A stretch of 64,000 nt of DNA from Burkholderiales bacterium (GTDB taxonomy: Bacteria; Pseudomonadota; Gammaproteobacteria; Burkholderiales; SG8-41): NCBI GenBank assembly GCA_019744975.1, contig JAIETP010000014.1, positions 124,001 to 188,000 on the forward strand, written 5' to 3'. The translations under genes were made by a program, and so were the position numbers. The notes below the pieces were generated by a model. The model was not told the DNA's origin and searched no databases. It saw only the letters and a program-made list of their open reading frames with translations. Shown here piece by piece: positions 30,001-39,522 of this stretch (within the stretch, counting starts at the first letter, position 1; the number at the start of each line of letters is the position of its first letter).

Positions 30001-31389
30001 TTATTCCCCATGACGGACTCCCGCGGGTGCGGCCCGGCGCGGCGCGCCCTCCAGCGGTTGCGGATCGAGATAGGCCACGGTCAGCACATCGTCGATCAGG
30101 TATTTCCGGGTGACCTCCCGTACCTGGTCTGCGGTCACCTGTTTCAGTTTCTCGATATACAGGTCGAGGTCGCGATACGAAAACCCGATGGTTTCCATGG
30201 AGCCGATCTGCCGCGCCTGGAAAAACATCGAGTCACGCTGGAATACCTGCGCGGCAATGACCTGCGCTTTCACCCGGTTCAATTCCGCCTCGGTGACACC
30301 TTCATCAACCACGCGTTTCACCTCGCGGCGCAGGTTTTGCTCCATTTGTTCCGCGCTGCGCCCCGCCACCGGCGTCCCGCTGAGATAAAAAAACGCCGGG
30401 CCGCGGCCAAGGCCGTCGTAACTGGCGCCCGCCGACGTCGCGACCAGGTCGGTTTTGACCAGCGTCCGCGGCAGGCGGGCGGCGTCATTGCCGCTCAATA
30501 TGCTTCCCAGCATGTCCAGCGCGTACGGCTCCCAGTCCTCGGCCGGTTTTTTCAGGCCCGGAACCCGGTACGCCATCAGCACGTACGGCAGTTCCGCCGG
30601 CACCTTGACCGTCAATCGCTTCAGGCCCAGCTGTGGCGGCTCCTCCTGCGGTTTGCGCGGCGGCAGCGTCTTGCGCGGAATGGCGCCGAAATACTGCTCG
30701 GCCAAAGCAAACACTTCCGTCGGCACCACGTCACCGACCACCACCACGGTTGCATTGTTCGGCCCGTACCACTCGTCGTAAAACACGCGGGTATCGGCAA
30801 CGCTCAGGTGTTCCAGATCGCTCATCCAGCCGATCACCGGATTGCGGTACGGATGCGCGGCCAGCGCGGTCGCCATCAGCCGCTCATAAACCATGGCGTG
30901 CGGACGGTCGTCGGTACGCAGGCGCCGCTCCTCCATGACCACCTTCAATTCCTTGGCGAATTCATCCGGCGACAGCACCAGGTTCGCCATGCGATCCGCC
31001 TCCAGCCGGAATGACAGCGGCAGCGCTGATTTGTGCAGGGTCTGGAAATAACCCGTGTAGTCGCGGCTGGTGAACGCATTGTCGCGACCGCCGGCGGCGG
31101 CGATCAATCGGGAAAATTCCCCGGGCGCCACCGTCCTGGTGCCCTTGAACATCATGTGTTCCAGCACATGCGCCACACCGGTGACGCCGTTCTGCTCATC
31201 GACGCTGCCGATGCGGTACCACACCATGCTGACCACCACCGGCGCCCGCCGGTCGGGTTTGACGACCACGCGCAGCCCGTTGGCCAGTTCACGCACCGCG
31301 ACCTGGTCCGGCTGCGCGGCTGACGCACCGCTCGGCAGCAGCAGCCACGCGGCAACAAAAATGCTGGACAGCCTGATTACTGGATTCAT
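30001..31389 (-). CDS. M16 family zinc peptidase
   Basis: signal peptide; GVAHVLEHMMFKGT (HxxEH inverted zinc motif). Confidence 0.92.
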   Translation of the reverse strand: MNPVIRLSSIFVAAWLLLPSGASAAQPDQVAVRELANGLRVVVKPDRRAPVVVSMVWYRIGSVDEQNGVTGVAHVLEHMMFKGTRTVAPGEFSRLIAAAGGRDNAFTSRDYTGYFQTLHKSALPLSFRLEADRMANLVLSPDEFAKELKVVMEERRLRTDDRPHAMVYERLMATALAAHPYRNPVIGWMSDLEHLSVADTRVFYDEWYGPNNATVVVVGDVVPTEVFALAEQYFGAIPRKTLPPRKPQEEPPQLGLKRLTVKVPAELPYVLMAYRVPGLKKPAEDWEPYALDMLGSILSGNDAARLPRTLVKTDLVATSAGASYDGLGRGPAFFYLSGTPVAGRSAEQMEQNLRREVKRVVDEGVTEAELNRVKAQVIAAQVFQRDSMFFQARQIGSMETIGFSYRDLDLYIEKLKQVTADQVREVTRKYLIDDVLTVAYLDPQPLEGAPRRAAPAGVRHGE

Positions 31390-31602
31390 GGATTTCCGTC
31401 AGTTGTTCAATAAATTCCGGCCACTGGCCCGGCAGCACTTCCATGCAAACCCGCGGTTTGCAACGCTCGCCGCGCAGTGCCCTGTTAGAATTGTAACCGC
31501 CTCGATGGTATACAACTCACCGGGTTTTCGCTTAACCGCCACTTAACTACGACTCTTTTCGCGGCGCCGGAAACGCGCCGCAGGGGTCAGACCGCCTCAT
31601 TC

Positions 31603-32577
31603 ATGTTTGGTTTCCGCAAAAACAATGATCCTGCCGATTCCACCACGCCCGCCACTGGCTGGCTGGCACGCCTGCAGCAGGGTCTCAGCAAAAGCCGCGC
31701 CCAGCTGGGCGAACGCCTCGGCGGGTTGTTCGGCGCCGGACGCAGGCTGGATGAAAGTTTTTACGAGGAACTGGAAACCGTGCTGCTGACCGCCGACGTC
31801 GGCATCGTCGCAACCACCCATCTGCTCGACCAGCTGCGCGGCCGCGCGCGGCGCGAACGTTACGGCGAAGCCGCGCAACTGCGCACGGCCCTGCGCGAAA
31901 CCCTGCTCGGACTGCTGAAGGCTGCCGCACAACCGCTGGACACCGGCACCCACAAGCCCTTCGTGATCATGCTCGCCGGGGTCAACGGCGCCGGCAAAAC
32001 GACGTCGATCGGCAAACTCGCGCATTATTACCAAGCCCAGGGCAAATCGGTGCTGCTCGCCGCCGGCGACACCTTCCGTGCCGCGGCCCGCGAACAACTC
32101 GCGGAATGGGGACAACGCAACAATGTCACGGTGATTTCGCAGGCTTCGGGTGACGCCGCCGCGGTGATATTCGACGCGGTCAATGCGGCAAAATCCCGCG
32201 GTATCGACATCGTGCTCGCCGACACCGCCGGCCGGTTGCCGACGCAGCTGCATCTGATGGAAGAAATCAGCAAGGTGAAACGAGTGATCGACAAGGCGAT
32301 GCCCGGCGCGCCGCACGAAGTCATGCTGGTACTCGACGCCAATACCGGGCAAAACGCGCTGGCGCAAGTCGCGGCGTTCGATGCGGCGATCGGCGTCACC
32401 GGACTCACGCTGACCAAACTTGACGGCACGGCGCGGGGCGGCGTGATCGCGGCCATTGCCCACAACCGTGCCGGGGGCAAACCGATACCGGTGCGTTTCG
32501 TCGGGGTCGGCGAAGACATGGACGACCTGCGCCCGTTTGTTGCCGAAGATTTCGTCGCCGCACTGCTCGACACCTGA
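31603..32577 (+). CDS. ftsY: signal recognition particle receptor FtsY
   Basis: LAGVNGAGKTTSIGKLAHYY, DTAGRLPTQLHLMEEI, TKLDGTARGG. Confidence 0.96.
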   Translation: MFGFRKNNDPADSTTPATGWLARLQQGLSKSRAQLGERLGGLFGAGRRLDESFYEELETVLLTADVGIVATTHLLDQLRGRARRERYGEAAQLRTALRETLLGLLKAAAQPLDTGTHKPFVIMLAGVNGAGKTTSIGKLAHYYQAQGKSVLLAAGDTFRAAAREQLAEWGQRNNVTVISQASGDAAAVIFDAVNAAKSRGIDIVLADTAGRLPTQLHLMEEISKVKRVIDKAMPGAPHEVMLVLDANTGQNALAQVAAFDAAIGVTGLTLTKLDGTARGGVIAAIAHNRAGGKPIPVRFVGVGEDMDDLRPFVAEDFVAALLDT

Positions 32578-32601
32578 CCCGCATCGCGTGACCCGCATCA
32601 C

Positions 32602-33261
32602 ATGACCGATATCGTCCTCAGCAAGGTCTACAAGCGTTATGCCGGCGGGCACGAAGCGCTGGCGGACGTCACCCTGAACATCGCCACCGGCGAAATGGTG
32701 TTCATTACCGGCCACTCCGGCGCCGGCAAAAGCACCCTGTTGAAACTGATGGCCGCCATTGAGCGCCCTACCTCGGGGTCGGTTATCGTCAACGGCCAGA
32801 ACATCGGCGCATTGCGTGCCCGGGGCATTCCCTTCCTGCGCCGCAACTTCGGCCTGGTGTTCCAGGACCACAAGTTGTTGTTCGACCGCAGCGTGTTCGA
32901 CAACGTGATGCTGCCGCTGGACATCACCGGGTTCGACCGCCGCGAAGGCGCGGGCCGCGCGCGCGCGGCCCTCGACAAGGTCGGCCTGCTGCACAAGGAA
33001 AAAGCACGCCCGATCACGCTCTCCGGCGGTGAGCAGCAGCGGCTGTGCATCGCACGCGCCATCGTGCACCGGCCGTCGATCCTGCTCGCCGACGAACCGA
33101 CCGGCAATCTGGATGCCGATTACGCCGCCGGCATCGGCGACCTGTTTCGTGACTTCAACCAGGTCGGCGTGACGGTGGTGCTGGCGACCCACGACATGCA
33201 GCTCGCGGCACGGCTGCAGCCACGGCTGATCGAAGTCCGCAGCGGCAGGATCGTGTCATGA
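32602..33261 (+). CDS. ftsE: cell division ATP-binding protein FtsE
   Basis: ITGHSGAGKSTLLKLMAAIERP, LSGGEQQRLCIARAIVHRPSILLADEPTGNLD. Confidence 0.96.
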   Translation: MTDIVLSKVYKRYAGGHEALADVTLNIATGEMVFITGHSGAGKSTLLKLMAAIERPTSGSVIVNGQNIGALRARGIPFLRRNFGLVFQDHKLLFDRSVFDNVMLPLDITGFDRREGAGRARAALDKVGLLHKEKARPITLSGGEQQRLCIARAIVHRPSILLADEPTGNLDADYAAGIGDLFRDFNQVGVTVVLATHDMQLAARLQPRLIEVRSGRIVS

Positions 33262-34166
33262 AAATGTGGCTTGCCGCACACCGCCGTGCCTGCACCGGTA
33301 CCCTCGCCCGGCTCGCCGCCGCACCGCTGGCCAGCGTTTTCAACATCATGGTCATCGGCACCGCGCTGGCGCTGCCGCTGGGGTTTTATGTGGTGCTGGC
33401 CAACCTGCAGGGACTGGCCCGCGACTTTTCACCGCAGCCGCAGCTCAGCGTGTTCCTCGCCCAGGACGCCGCTAGCGGCGACGTGCGCGCCCTCGAGCAA
33501 AGACTGAAAGCGCGCAACGACATCGCGAATTTCCGTTTTGTGCCGCGCGCCCAGGCGCTGGAAACGCTGAAGTCGCGCGCCGGCCTCGGCGACGTCATGG
33601 CCGGACTCTCCAGCAATCCGCTGCCCGACGCCTTCGTCATCACCGCCACCGCACGTGACGCCGCAGCGCTGGAAACACTACGCGCCGAATTCGCCGGCTG
33701 GCCCAAGGTGGCCGAAGTGCATGTGGATTCGGACTGGGCGCGGCGCCTCGACAGCCTGCTGGCACTCGGCCGTTATGCGGTGCTGATGCTGGCCGCAGCA
33801 CTGGCGCTGGCGCTGGTGGCGATCACCTTCAATACCATCCGCCTGCAGATCCTCACCCAGCGCGATGAAATCGAGGTCGCCAAACTGATCGGCGCCACCG
33901 ACGGCTGGATCCGCCGGCCGTTTCTGTATTTCGGCGGCATCCTCGGTGCCGCCGGCGGCGCCGCGGCCTGGCTGATGATCGGGATCGCCCTGCTGGTATT
34001 CAACACGCAGTTGCAGCCGCTGGCGGCGCTGTACGGTATACCGCTGCAACTGGTACACCTCAGCGCCGGCGACAGCCTGGCGGCGCTGCTGTTCGCCGCC
34101 ACCCTCGGCTGGTTCGGCGCCTGGTTGTCGGTGCGGCGCCATCTGCACGCCTACAATCCATCATAA
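33258..34166 (+). CDS. ftsX: cell division protein FtsX
   Basis: four-TM topology, VAITFNTIRLQILTQRDEIEVAKLIGATDGWIRRPF. Confidence 0.95.
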   Translation: MKMWLAAHRRACTGTLARLAAAPLASVFNIMVIGTALALPLGFYVVLANLQGLARDFSPQPQLSVFLAQDAASGDVRALEQRLKARNDIANFRFVPRAQALETLKSRAGLGDVMAGLSSNPLPDAFVITATARDAAALETLRAEFAGWPKVAEVHVDSDWARRLDSLLALGRYAVLMLAAALALALVAITFNTIRLQILTQRDEIEVAKLIGATDGWIRRPFLYFGGILGAAGGAAAWLMIGIALLVFNTQLQPLAALYGIPLQLVHLSAGDSLAALLFAATLGWFGAWLSVRRHLHAYNPS

Positions 34167-34220
34167 GTAATTGTTTTTAAACATATTTTTGTGGCGCCAT
34201 CGAGGGAACTCCCGCCCCGG

Positions 34221-34247
34221 TTGGCACTCTTATACCCAGAGTGCTAA
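34221..34247 (+). promoter_or_regulatory. CIRCE-like HrcA operator upstream of rpoH
   Basis: TTGGCACTC-N9-GAGTGCTAA; one mismatch to TTAGCACTC-N9-GAGTGCTAA; overlaps candidate -35 TTGGCA and -10 TAAACT (18-bp spacer). Confidence 0.85.
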
Positions 34248-34272
34248 ACTTCTTTTCATGAGGGATACCACG

Positions 34273-35121
34273 ATGAACAGCATCGCATTACCCGTACTGT
34301 CGGCAACCGGCAGCCTGGACAGTTATGTTCAGGCGGTGAACCGCTTTCCGCTGCTGACCCAGGAGCAGGAAACCGAATACGCCCGCCGTCTGCGCGACAG
34401 CGACGACATCGAAGCCGCCCGGCATCTGGTGCTGTCACACCTGCGTCTGGTGGTGTCGATCGCGCGTGGTTATGTCGGTTACGGCCTGCCGCAGGCCGAC
34501 CTGATCCAGGAAGGCAATATCGGCCTGATGAAGGCGGTCAAACGCTTCGATCCGGAACGCGGCGTGCGCCTGGTGTCGTTCGCGATGCACTGGATCCGCG
34601 CCGAAATCCACGAATTCGTACTGCGCAACTGGCGGCTGGTGAAAATTGCCACCACCAAGGCGCAACGCAAACTGTTTTTCAATCTGCGCAGCATGAAGCA
34701 GGGACTGGGCACGCTGGGCGCCGGGGAAGTGCGGGATGTCGCGCGCAAACTCGGCGTCAAACCCGAAGAAGTGGTTGAAATGGAAACGCGGCTCGGCGGC
34801 CAGGACATGGCGCTGGAACCGGCCGGTGACGATGAGCACGAACAGTACTCGCCGATCGCCTACCTCGCCGCGGACAACGCCGAACCGGCTACCCTGCTGG
34901 AAACCGAACAAACCGCGCGCCTGCGCAGCGCCGGCCTGGAAAAAGCCTTGGCCAGCCTGGACGCGCGCAGCCGGCGCATCATCGAAGCACGCTGGCTGAC
35001 GGAAAATGAAGCGCTGACACTGCACGATCTGGCCGCAGAGTTCAAAGTATCGGCCGAACGCATCCGGCAGATCGAAGCCAAAGCCCTGAGCAAGATGAAG
35101 GGCCTGATCGCAACGGCTTGA
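34273..35121 (+). CDS. rpoH: RNA polymerase heat shock sigma factor RpoH
   Basis: SLDSYVQAVNRFPLLTQEQE, LIQEGNIGLMKAVKRFDPERGVRLVSFAMHWIRAEIHEFVLRNWRLVKIATTKAQRKLFFNLR; SD GAGGGA before ATG at 34273. Confidence 0.96.
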   Translation: MNSIALPVLSATGSLDSYVQAVNRFPLLTQEQETEYARRLRDSDDIEAARHLVLSHLRLVVSIARGYVGYGLPQADLIQEGNIGLMKAVKRFDPERGVRLVSFAMHWIRAEIHEFVLRNWRLVKIATTKAQRKLFFNLRSMKQGLGTLGAGEVRDVARKLGVKPEEVVEMETRLGGQDMALEPAGDDEHEQYSPIAYLAADNAEPATLLETEQTARLRSAGLEKALASLDARSRRIIEARWLTENEALTLHDLAAEFKVSAERIRQIEAKALSKMKGLIATA

Positions 35122-35134
35122 TCGGATGCGCCAC

Positions 35135-35166
35135 AAAAAAAGCCCCGGCATGCCGGGGCTTTTTTT
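35135..35166. terminator. bidirectional Rho-independent terminator between rpoH and the SCO gene
   Basis: perfect 32-bp palindrome AAAAAAAGCCCCGGCATGCCGGGGCTTTTTTT between convergent genes. Confidence 0.95.
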
Positions 35167-35190
35167 ATTGCGATCGTTTTATTTCCAAAT

Positions 35191-35787
35191 TTACTTCAGC
35201 AACAGCCGGATGTCGTGCAAAAGCGCCGGCGCACCGATGCCGTACTGCGCAAACAAACGCAGCCGGCCTTCGCCGTCAAGGATGTAGGTCCCGGCGGAAT
35301 GGTCCATGGTGTAGCCGCCATTGGGCAGATTCTGTTTCTGGAAAAAAATCTTGAATTCCTTGGCGGTTCGCGCGACATCTTCCGCGCTGCCGGTCAGGCC
35401 GAGGAACGACGGGTGAAAAGCCGGCACATAACGTTTCAGCACCTCCGCCGTATCGCGCTCCGGATCGACGGTCACGAACAACACCTGCAGGCGACCGGCG
35501 TCGGCGCCAAGTTCCTTCATCACCACCGCCATCTCGCCCAGCGTCGTCGGGCAAACATCGGGGCAGTGCGTGAAGCCGAAAAACAGCGTGACCACGCGGC
35601 CCTTGAAATCGGCCGGCGTGCGGCGCTGCCCGTTGTGGTCTGTAAGGGCGAAGTCCTTGCCGAAGGATGCCCCGGTGACATCGGTCAGCTTGAAGCGCGG
35701 TGCTTCGGGTTTTTCCGTGCAGCCGGCCGCCAGTAACAGGCCGGTGATGGCGAACAAGACCGCGGCATAACGTTGCAGTTGAACCAT
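35191..35787 (-). CDS. SCO1/SenC family cytochrome oxidase copper chaperone
   Basis: FFGFTHCPDVCPTTLGEM CxxxC motif, FVTVDPERDT. Confidence 0.94.
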   Translation of the reverse strand: MVQLQRYAAVLFAITGLLLAAGCTEKPEAPRFKLTDVTGASFGKDFALTDHNGQRRTPADFKGRVVTLFFGFTHCPDVCPTTLGEMAVVMKELGADAGRLQVLFVTVDPERDTAEVLKRYVPAFHPSFLGLTGSAEDVARTAKEFKIFFQKQNLPNGGYTMDHSAGTYILDGEGRLRLFAQYGIGAPALLHDIRLLLK

Positions 35788-35797
35788 CAGGCGGGGC

Positions 35798-36697
35798 TCA
35801 GAAAAAAAGCTGCAGGTAATGGTCGATCAGCAGCGCGGCAAAAATCAGCGTGAGATACAAGATCGAAAAACGGAAGGTGCGCCGCGCCAGTTCGTCGCTG
35901 TAATCAGTATAGATTTTCACCGCATAAACCATGAACACCGCACCCAGCACCAGCGCGGCGACAAGGTAGGGCAGTCCGCTCAGGCGGGTGACAAACGGCA
36001 GCGTCGAACACGCCAGCAGGATGATGGTGTAGAGCAGCACATGCAGCCGCGTAAACTTGTCGCCATGGGTCACCGGCAGCATCGGCACGCCGGCTTTTGC
36101 GTACTCGTGTTTGCGGTACAGCGCCAGCGCCCAGAAATGCGGCGGGGTCCAGGCAAAAATGATCAGGAACAGCGTCAGCGCCTGCGGCGACACGTCCCCG
36201 GTCACCGCGGCCCAGCCGAGCACCGGCGGCATCGCACCCGACGCGCCGCCGATGACGATGTTCTGCGGCGTCATCGGTTTGAGGATCACCGTGTAGATCA
36301 CGGCATACCCTACAAAGGTCGCCAGCGTCAGCCACATGGTCAGCGCGTTGACCCACTGATACAGCAGCAGCAGACCGATGCCGCCGACCACGCCGGAAAA
36401 CACCAGCGTCTCCAGTGAGGTCAGTTGCCCGCGCGGCAGCGGCCGCGCCTGGGTGCGCATCATCAGCGCATCAATTTTCTGTTCCACCAGGCAGTTCACC
36501 GCCGCCGCCGCGCCGGCCACCAGCGCGATACCCAGCGTCGCCGCGAACAGGATGTTCACCGGCACCATGCCGGGTGTGGCGAGGAACATGCCGATCACCG
36601 CGGTAAACACGATCAGCGACACCACGCGCGGCTTGGTCAGCGCGTAGAACTGCTGGATGCGGGAATACAGAGGTGTGCGGACTGCAGTGGAGGACAT
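35798..36697 (-). CDS. ctaB: protoheme IX farnesyltransferase
   Basis: [41 protein letters not shown] UbiA signature; real start [10 protein letters not shown], internal to the listed ORF. Confidence 0.95.
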   Translation of the reverse strand: MSSTAVRTPLYSRIQQFYALTKPRVVSLIVFTAVIGMFLATPGMVPVNILFAATLGIALVAGAAAAVNCLVEQKIDALMMRTQARPLPRGQLTSLETLVFSGVVGGIGLLLLYQWVNALTMWLTLATFVGYAVIYTVILKPMTPQNIVIGGASGAMPPVLGWAAVTGDVSPQALTLFLIIFAWTPPHFWALALYRKHEYAKAGVPMLPVTHGDKFTRLHVLLYTIILLACSTLPFVTRLSGLPYLVAALVLGAVFMVYAVKIYTDYSDELARRTFRFSILYLTLIFAALLIDHYLQLFF

Positions 36698-37686
36698 CAG
36701 GGGGTACGCTTCGAATGGAGGGCGAAGTTTATCACCACCATGACCACCAATAAAATCGCCGCGCCCGCATTGTGCCCGGCGGCGACCGGCAAGGGCAGCC
36801 CGCCCAGCACATTGGCAATGCCTAGGCTGACTTGCGCCAGCAGCACGCACAACAGCGCAAAACCGTGACGGAACAGCCCCGGGCTGCGCATGAGCCAAAG
36901 CGCAAAACCACCGACATAGAGCAGCGTCACCAGCGCGCCGACGCGATGCGTCCAGTGAATCGCGGTGATGGCGTCATAACTGAGGTGTGTGCCGGCGGCG
37001 GTCATGCCCAGTTCGCGCACCAGCTGAAAACCGTGGCGGAAATCCATCTGTGGCAACCACTCGTTGTGGCAGGTCGGGAAATCGACGCAGGCCAGCGCCG
37101 CGTAATTGGTCGAAACCCAGCCGCCCAATGCAATCTGCGCAATCACCACCAGCAGCGCCAGCACCGCCCACGGCCGCAAGCGCGATGTGATGGCCGGTGC
37201 GATGGCAGGCAAGGCCTGCTGGCGCAGCGCCAGCAGCGTCAACAAGGCCAGCAACGCCAGACCGCCAAGCAGATGCAGCGTGACAATCACCGGTTTCAGC
37301 AGCAGCGTCACCGTCCACATGCCCAAGGCGGCCTGCAGCAGCACCAGCGCGAGCACACCCGTGGCCAGCAGCGGAGACTGCTGCAACTCGCGACGGCGCA
37401 GCCAGGCCGTCACCGTGATCGCGAGTATCACCAGCCCCAGTCCGCCGGCGATGTAGCGATGAAACATTTCCTTCCACGCCTTGCCCAGCGATACCGGACC
37501 GTGCGTGCCCCCCTGCTCCGCCACGGCGCGCGCGATGTCGTCCTGCGCATGATGCGGCGTCAGCTCACCGTAACAGCCGGGCCAGTCGGGACAACCCAGC
37601 CCGGCATCGGCCAGCCGTACATAGGCACCGACCACAACGACAACAAAGGTGTAAATCACCGCGAACCAGACCAGTTTTCGGAACAT
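36697..37686 (-). CDS. ctaA: heme A synthase CtaA (COX15)
   Basis: [44 protein letters not shown]. Confidence 0.95.
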   Translation of the reverse strand: MFRKLVWFAVIYTFVVVVVGAYVRLADAGLGCPDWPGCYGELTPHHAQDDIARAVAEQGGTHGPVSLGKAWKEMFHRYIAGGLGLVILAITVTAWLRRRELQQSPLLATGVLALVLLQAALGMWTVTLLLKPVIVTLHLLGGLALLALLTLLALRQQALPAIAPAITSRLRPWAVLALLVVIAQIALGGWVSTNYAALACVDFPTCHNEWLPQMDFRHGFQLVRELGMTAAGTHLSYDAITAIHWTHRVGALVTLLYVGGFALWLMRSPGLFRHGFALLCVLLAQVSLGIANVLGGLPLPVAAGHNAGAAILLVVMVVINFALHSKRTP

Positions 37687-37731
37687 GATTAAAATATCAA
37701 TAAAAACAATTTGTTATGAATTATCGCGGGG

Positions 37732-38352
37732 TCAGCCGATACGCGAAACCCTGAGCAGGCGGCTCAGGTCTTTTTTCATACCGCTGGGATCGGCGTCGCG
37801 CGGATAACGCAGCACCAGATTGCCCAGTGGATCAATCAGATAAATATGATCGCTTCGCGCACCGGCATGCGGCAAGGCTTCGAGCAACGTACTGCCGGCG
37901 GCCGCACTGCCAGCGACCGCACTACCAGCGACCGCACTACCAGCGATATTAACCAGCCAGGTACCTTCGAACTCCGAACGCAAACGCTCTGCCGGCTGGC
38001 CGCCACCGGTGATCAGCCATACGCGTTCGATACGCTCCGGATACTTGCCCTGCGTCTTGCGCACCTGGCGGATCTGCCACAACTTTTTTTCACAATAGGC
38101 GTCACAGGCCGCGTCATCCACCGTGATGAACAGCCATTTGCCGCGCAACTGCGCAAGGGAAAACGCGTTGCCATCAACCAGCTTTAGCGCAACATCGGGC
38201 AATTGTTTATCCGCCATCAATTCGCCGTAATTCACCCGCCCTTCGGGCTGGTAAAAATAATAGGCAACGAATGACGCCACAAAAGGCGCGATGCAGACCG
38301 CGGCCACCAGCCACAGGGTTTTACGGCTTTGCGGCGGAGCGTCGTTTGACAT
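37732..38352 (-). CDS. membrane-anchored thioredoxin-fold-like protein of the cox cluster (function unassigned)
   Basis: N-terminal TM, VDGNAFSLAQLRGKWLFITVDDAACDAYCEKKLWQIRQVRKTQGK. Confidence 0.75.
   Translation of the reverse strand: MSNDAPPQSRKTLWLVAAVCIAPFVASFVAYYFYQPEGRVNYGELMADKQLPDVALKLVDGNAFSLAQLRGKWLFITVDDAACDAYCEKKLWQIRQVRKTQGKYPERIERVWLITGGGQPAERLRSEFEGTWLVNIAGSAVAGSAVAGSAAAGSTLLEALPHAGARSDHIYLIDPLGNLVLRYPRDADPSGMKKDLSRLLRVSRIG
37898..37942. repeat. in-frame 15-bp tandem repeats (AGSAV pentapeptides) in the cox-cluster gene
   Basis: GCGGCCGCACTGCCA|GCGACCGCACTACCA|GCGACCGCACTACCA. Confidence 0.9.
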
Positions 38353-39067
38353 GGGTCACCAGGTAATAAATGAAAATGGCCAGGCTCATGGCATACCACT
38401 GGAATGCATAAGCCAGGTGGGTGTTGCGGCCAAGGTCGGGCCGGGTCCATGCCCGCACCAGGCCGTCGTCGGTGACGCTGTCCTGCTGGATCACGAAGGG
38501 CTGCAGATCGAGGCCGGTCTCCTGCCGGTAGCGGTCAAACACCAGGTTTTGCCGGATCCGTCCTTCGGCAACCTGCGTCGACAGCTCCAGGTAACGTTCA
38601 CTGTACGCGACGGCAACACCCTGAACCAGCTGTTCGCCGGCGGGCGTATTCACCTGCGGCAGGCTGCGGTCGCGGTTGCCGGCGACCCAGCCGCGATTGA
38701 CCAGGACATGACGCTGCGTTCCGGCGATGCGCAGGGGCGTTGCCACATGCAAGCCCGGCTGGTGCTTGTAAATACGATTGTCGACAAACACCGTGTGCTG
38801 CGGCACAAATTCACCGCGCACTTCGACGCGGCGGAACAGAATGCCGTCACGCTCCACCGGCCGGCCGTCGATACGCTGCATGGGTTCGCGCGTCTGCGCG
38901 TCAAATCGCTGCTGCAGGTTTTCTTTGTACTGCGCCCGCCCGATCTGCCACTGCCCGAGCGCCAGCGTCAGCGCGATGCCGGCAGCAGCAGCCACGCTGG
39001 CCCAGCGCCGCGGCCGGAATTCATAAGCTCCAAAGCTGATCGCTGCCACTGCTGTTGAAAACCCCAT
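38321..39067 (-). CDS. SURF1 family cytochrome oxidase assembly protein
   Basis: LGQWQIGRAQYKENLQQRF, RRVEVRGEFVPQHTVFVDNRIYKHQPGLHVATPLRI; start MGFSTAV or upstream MFLSLF at 39085. Confidence 0.93.
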   Translation of the reverse strand: MGFSTAVAAISFGAYEFRPRRWASVAAAAGIALTLALGQWQIGRAQYKENLQQRFDAQTREPMQRIDGRPVERDGILFRRVEVRGEFVPQHTVFVDNRIYKHQPGLHVATPLRIAGTQRHVLVNRGWVAGNRDRSLPQVNTPAGEQLVQGVAVAYSERYLELSTQVAEGRIRQNLVFDRYRQETGLDLQPFVIQQDSVTDDGLVRAWTRPDLGRNTHLAYAFQWYAMSLAIFIYYLVTHVKRRSAAKP

Positions 39068-39068
39068 G

Positions 39069-39106
39069 AATAATGACAAAAACATGGTTTCGCATGTTTT
39101 TGGAAA
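39069..39106. repeat. palindromic element copy B (inverted relative to 5336-5395)
   Basis: AATAATGACAAAAACATG-GTTTCG-CATGTTTTTGGAAA; reverse complement shares 18 and 14 bp arms with copy A. Confidence 0.75.
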
Positions 39107-39142
39107 CCATCAACAGATCTGCTGGGTTAAACTGAATGCATC

Positions 39143-39337
39143 ATGCGCATCATCGTCATACTGTTCATCATCGTCATCCTCGCCAGCCTGGGTTCCGCCC
39201 TGTATTACATGGTCAAGGATCGCGGCACCACTGAGCGCACGGCGAAGGCGCTGACCGTCCGCATCGCCCTGTCGATCACCTTGTTCGTGCTGCTGTTGCT
39301 GGGCTTTCACTTCGGCCTGATCACGACACGGCTTTGA
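39143..39337 (+). CDS. DUF2909-like twin-TM protein
   Basis: 64 aa, two TM helices, between SURF1 and COX3 genes. Confidence 0.75.
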   Translation: MRIIVILFIIVILASLGSALYYMVKDRGTTERTAKALTVRIALSITLFVLLLLGFHFGLITTRL

Positions 39338-39407
39338 CCCCGGACCGACTGCGCCGTTCCGTCGCTAATCCGCTGAAAACCAGTCGAAAAGCAGTCAAAA
39401 GTTCGGC

Positions 39408-39433
39408 AAAAAAAACGCCGCGATCACGCGGCG
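39408..39433 (-). terminator. Rho-independent terminator downstream of ctaE
   Basis: CGCCGCG-ATCA-CGCGGCG stem-loop followed on the minus strand by an 8-nt T tract. Confidence 0.85.
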
Positions 39434-39522
39434 CTCAAATCCCCTCGCAGGGGAACCTCCTCCCCGTGCAAATCGCGCTTTCCGGTTATTCGAGCCGATG
39501 CGCGATTCGCCGCCTTTAATTC

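Noticed and set aside
31597-33192. 531-aa minus-strand ORF
   Set aside because: Antisense to ftsY and ftsE, both confidently identified; no recognisable domains.
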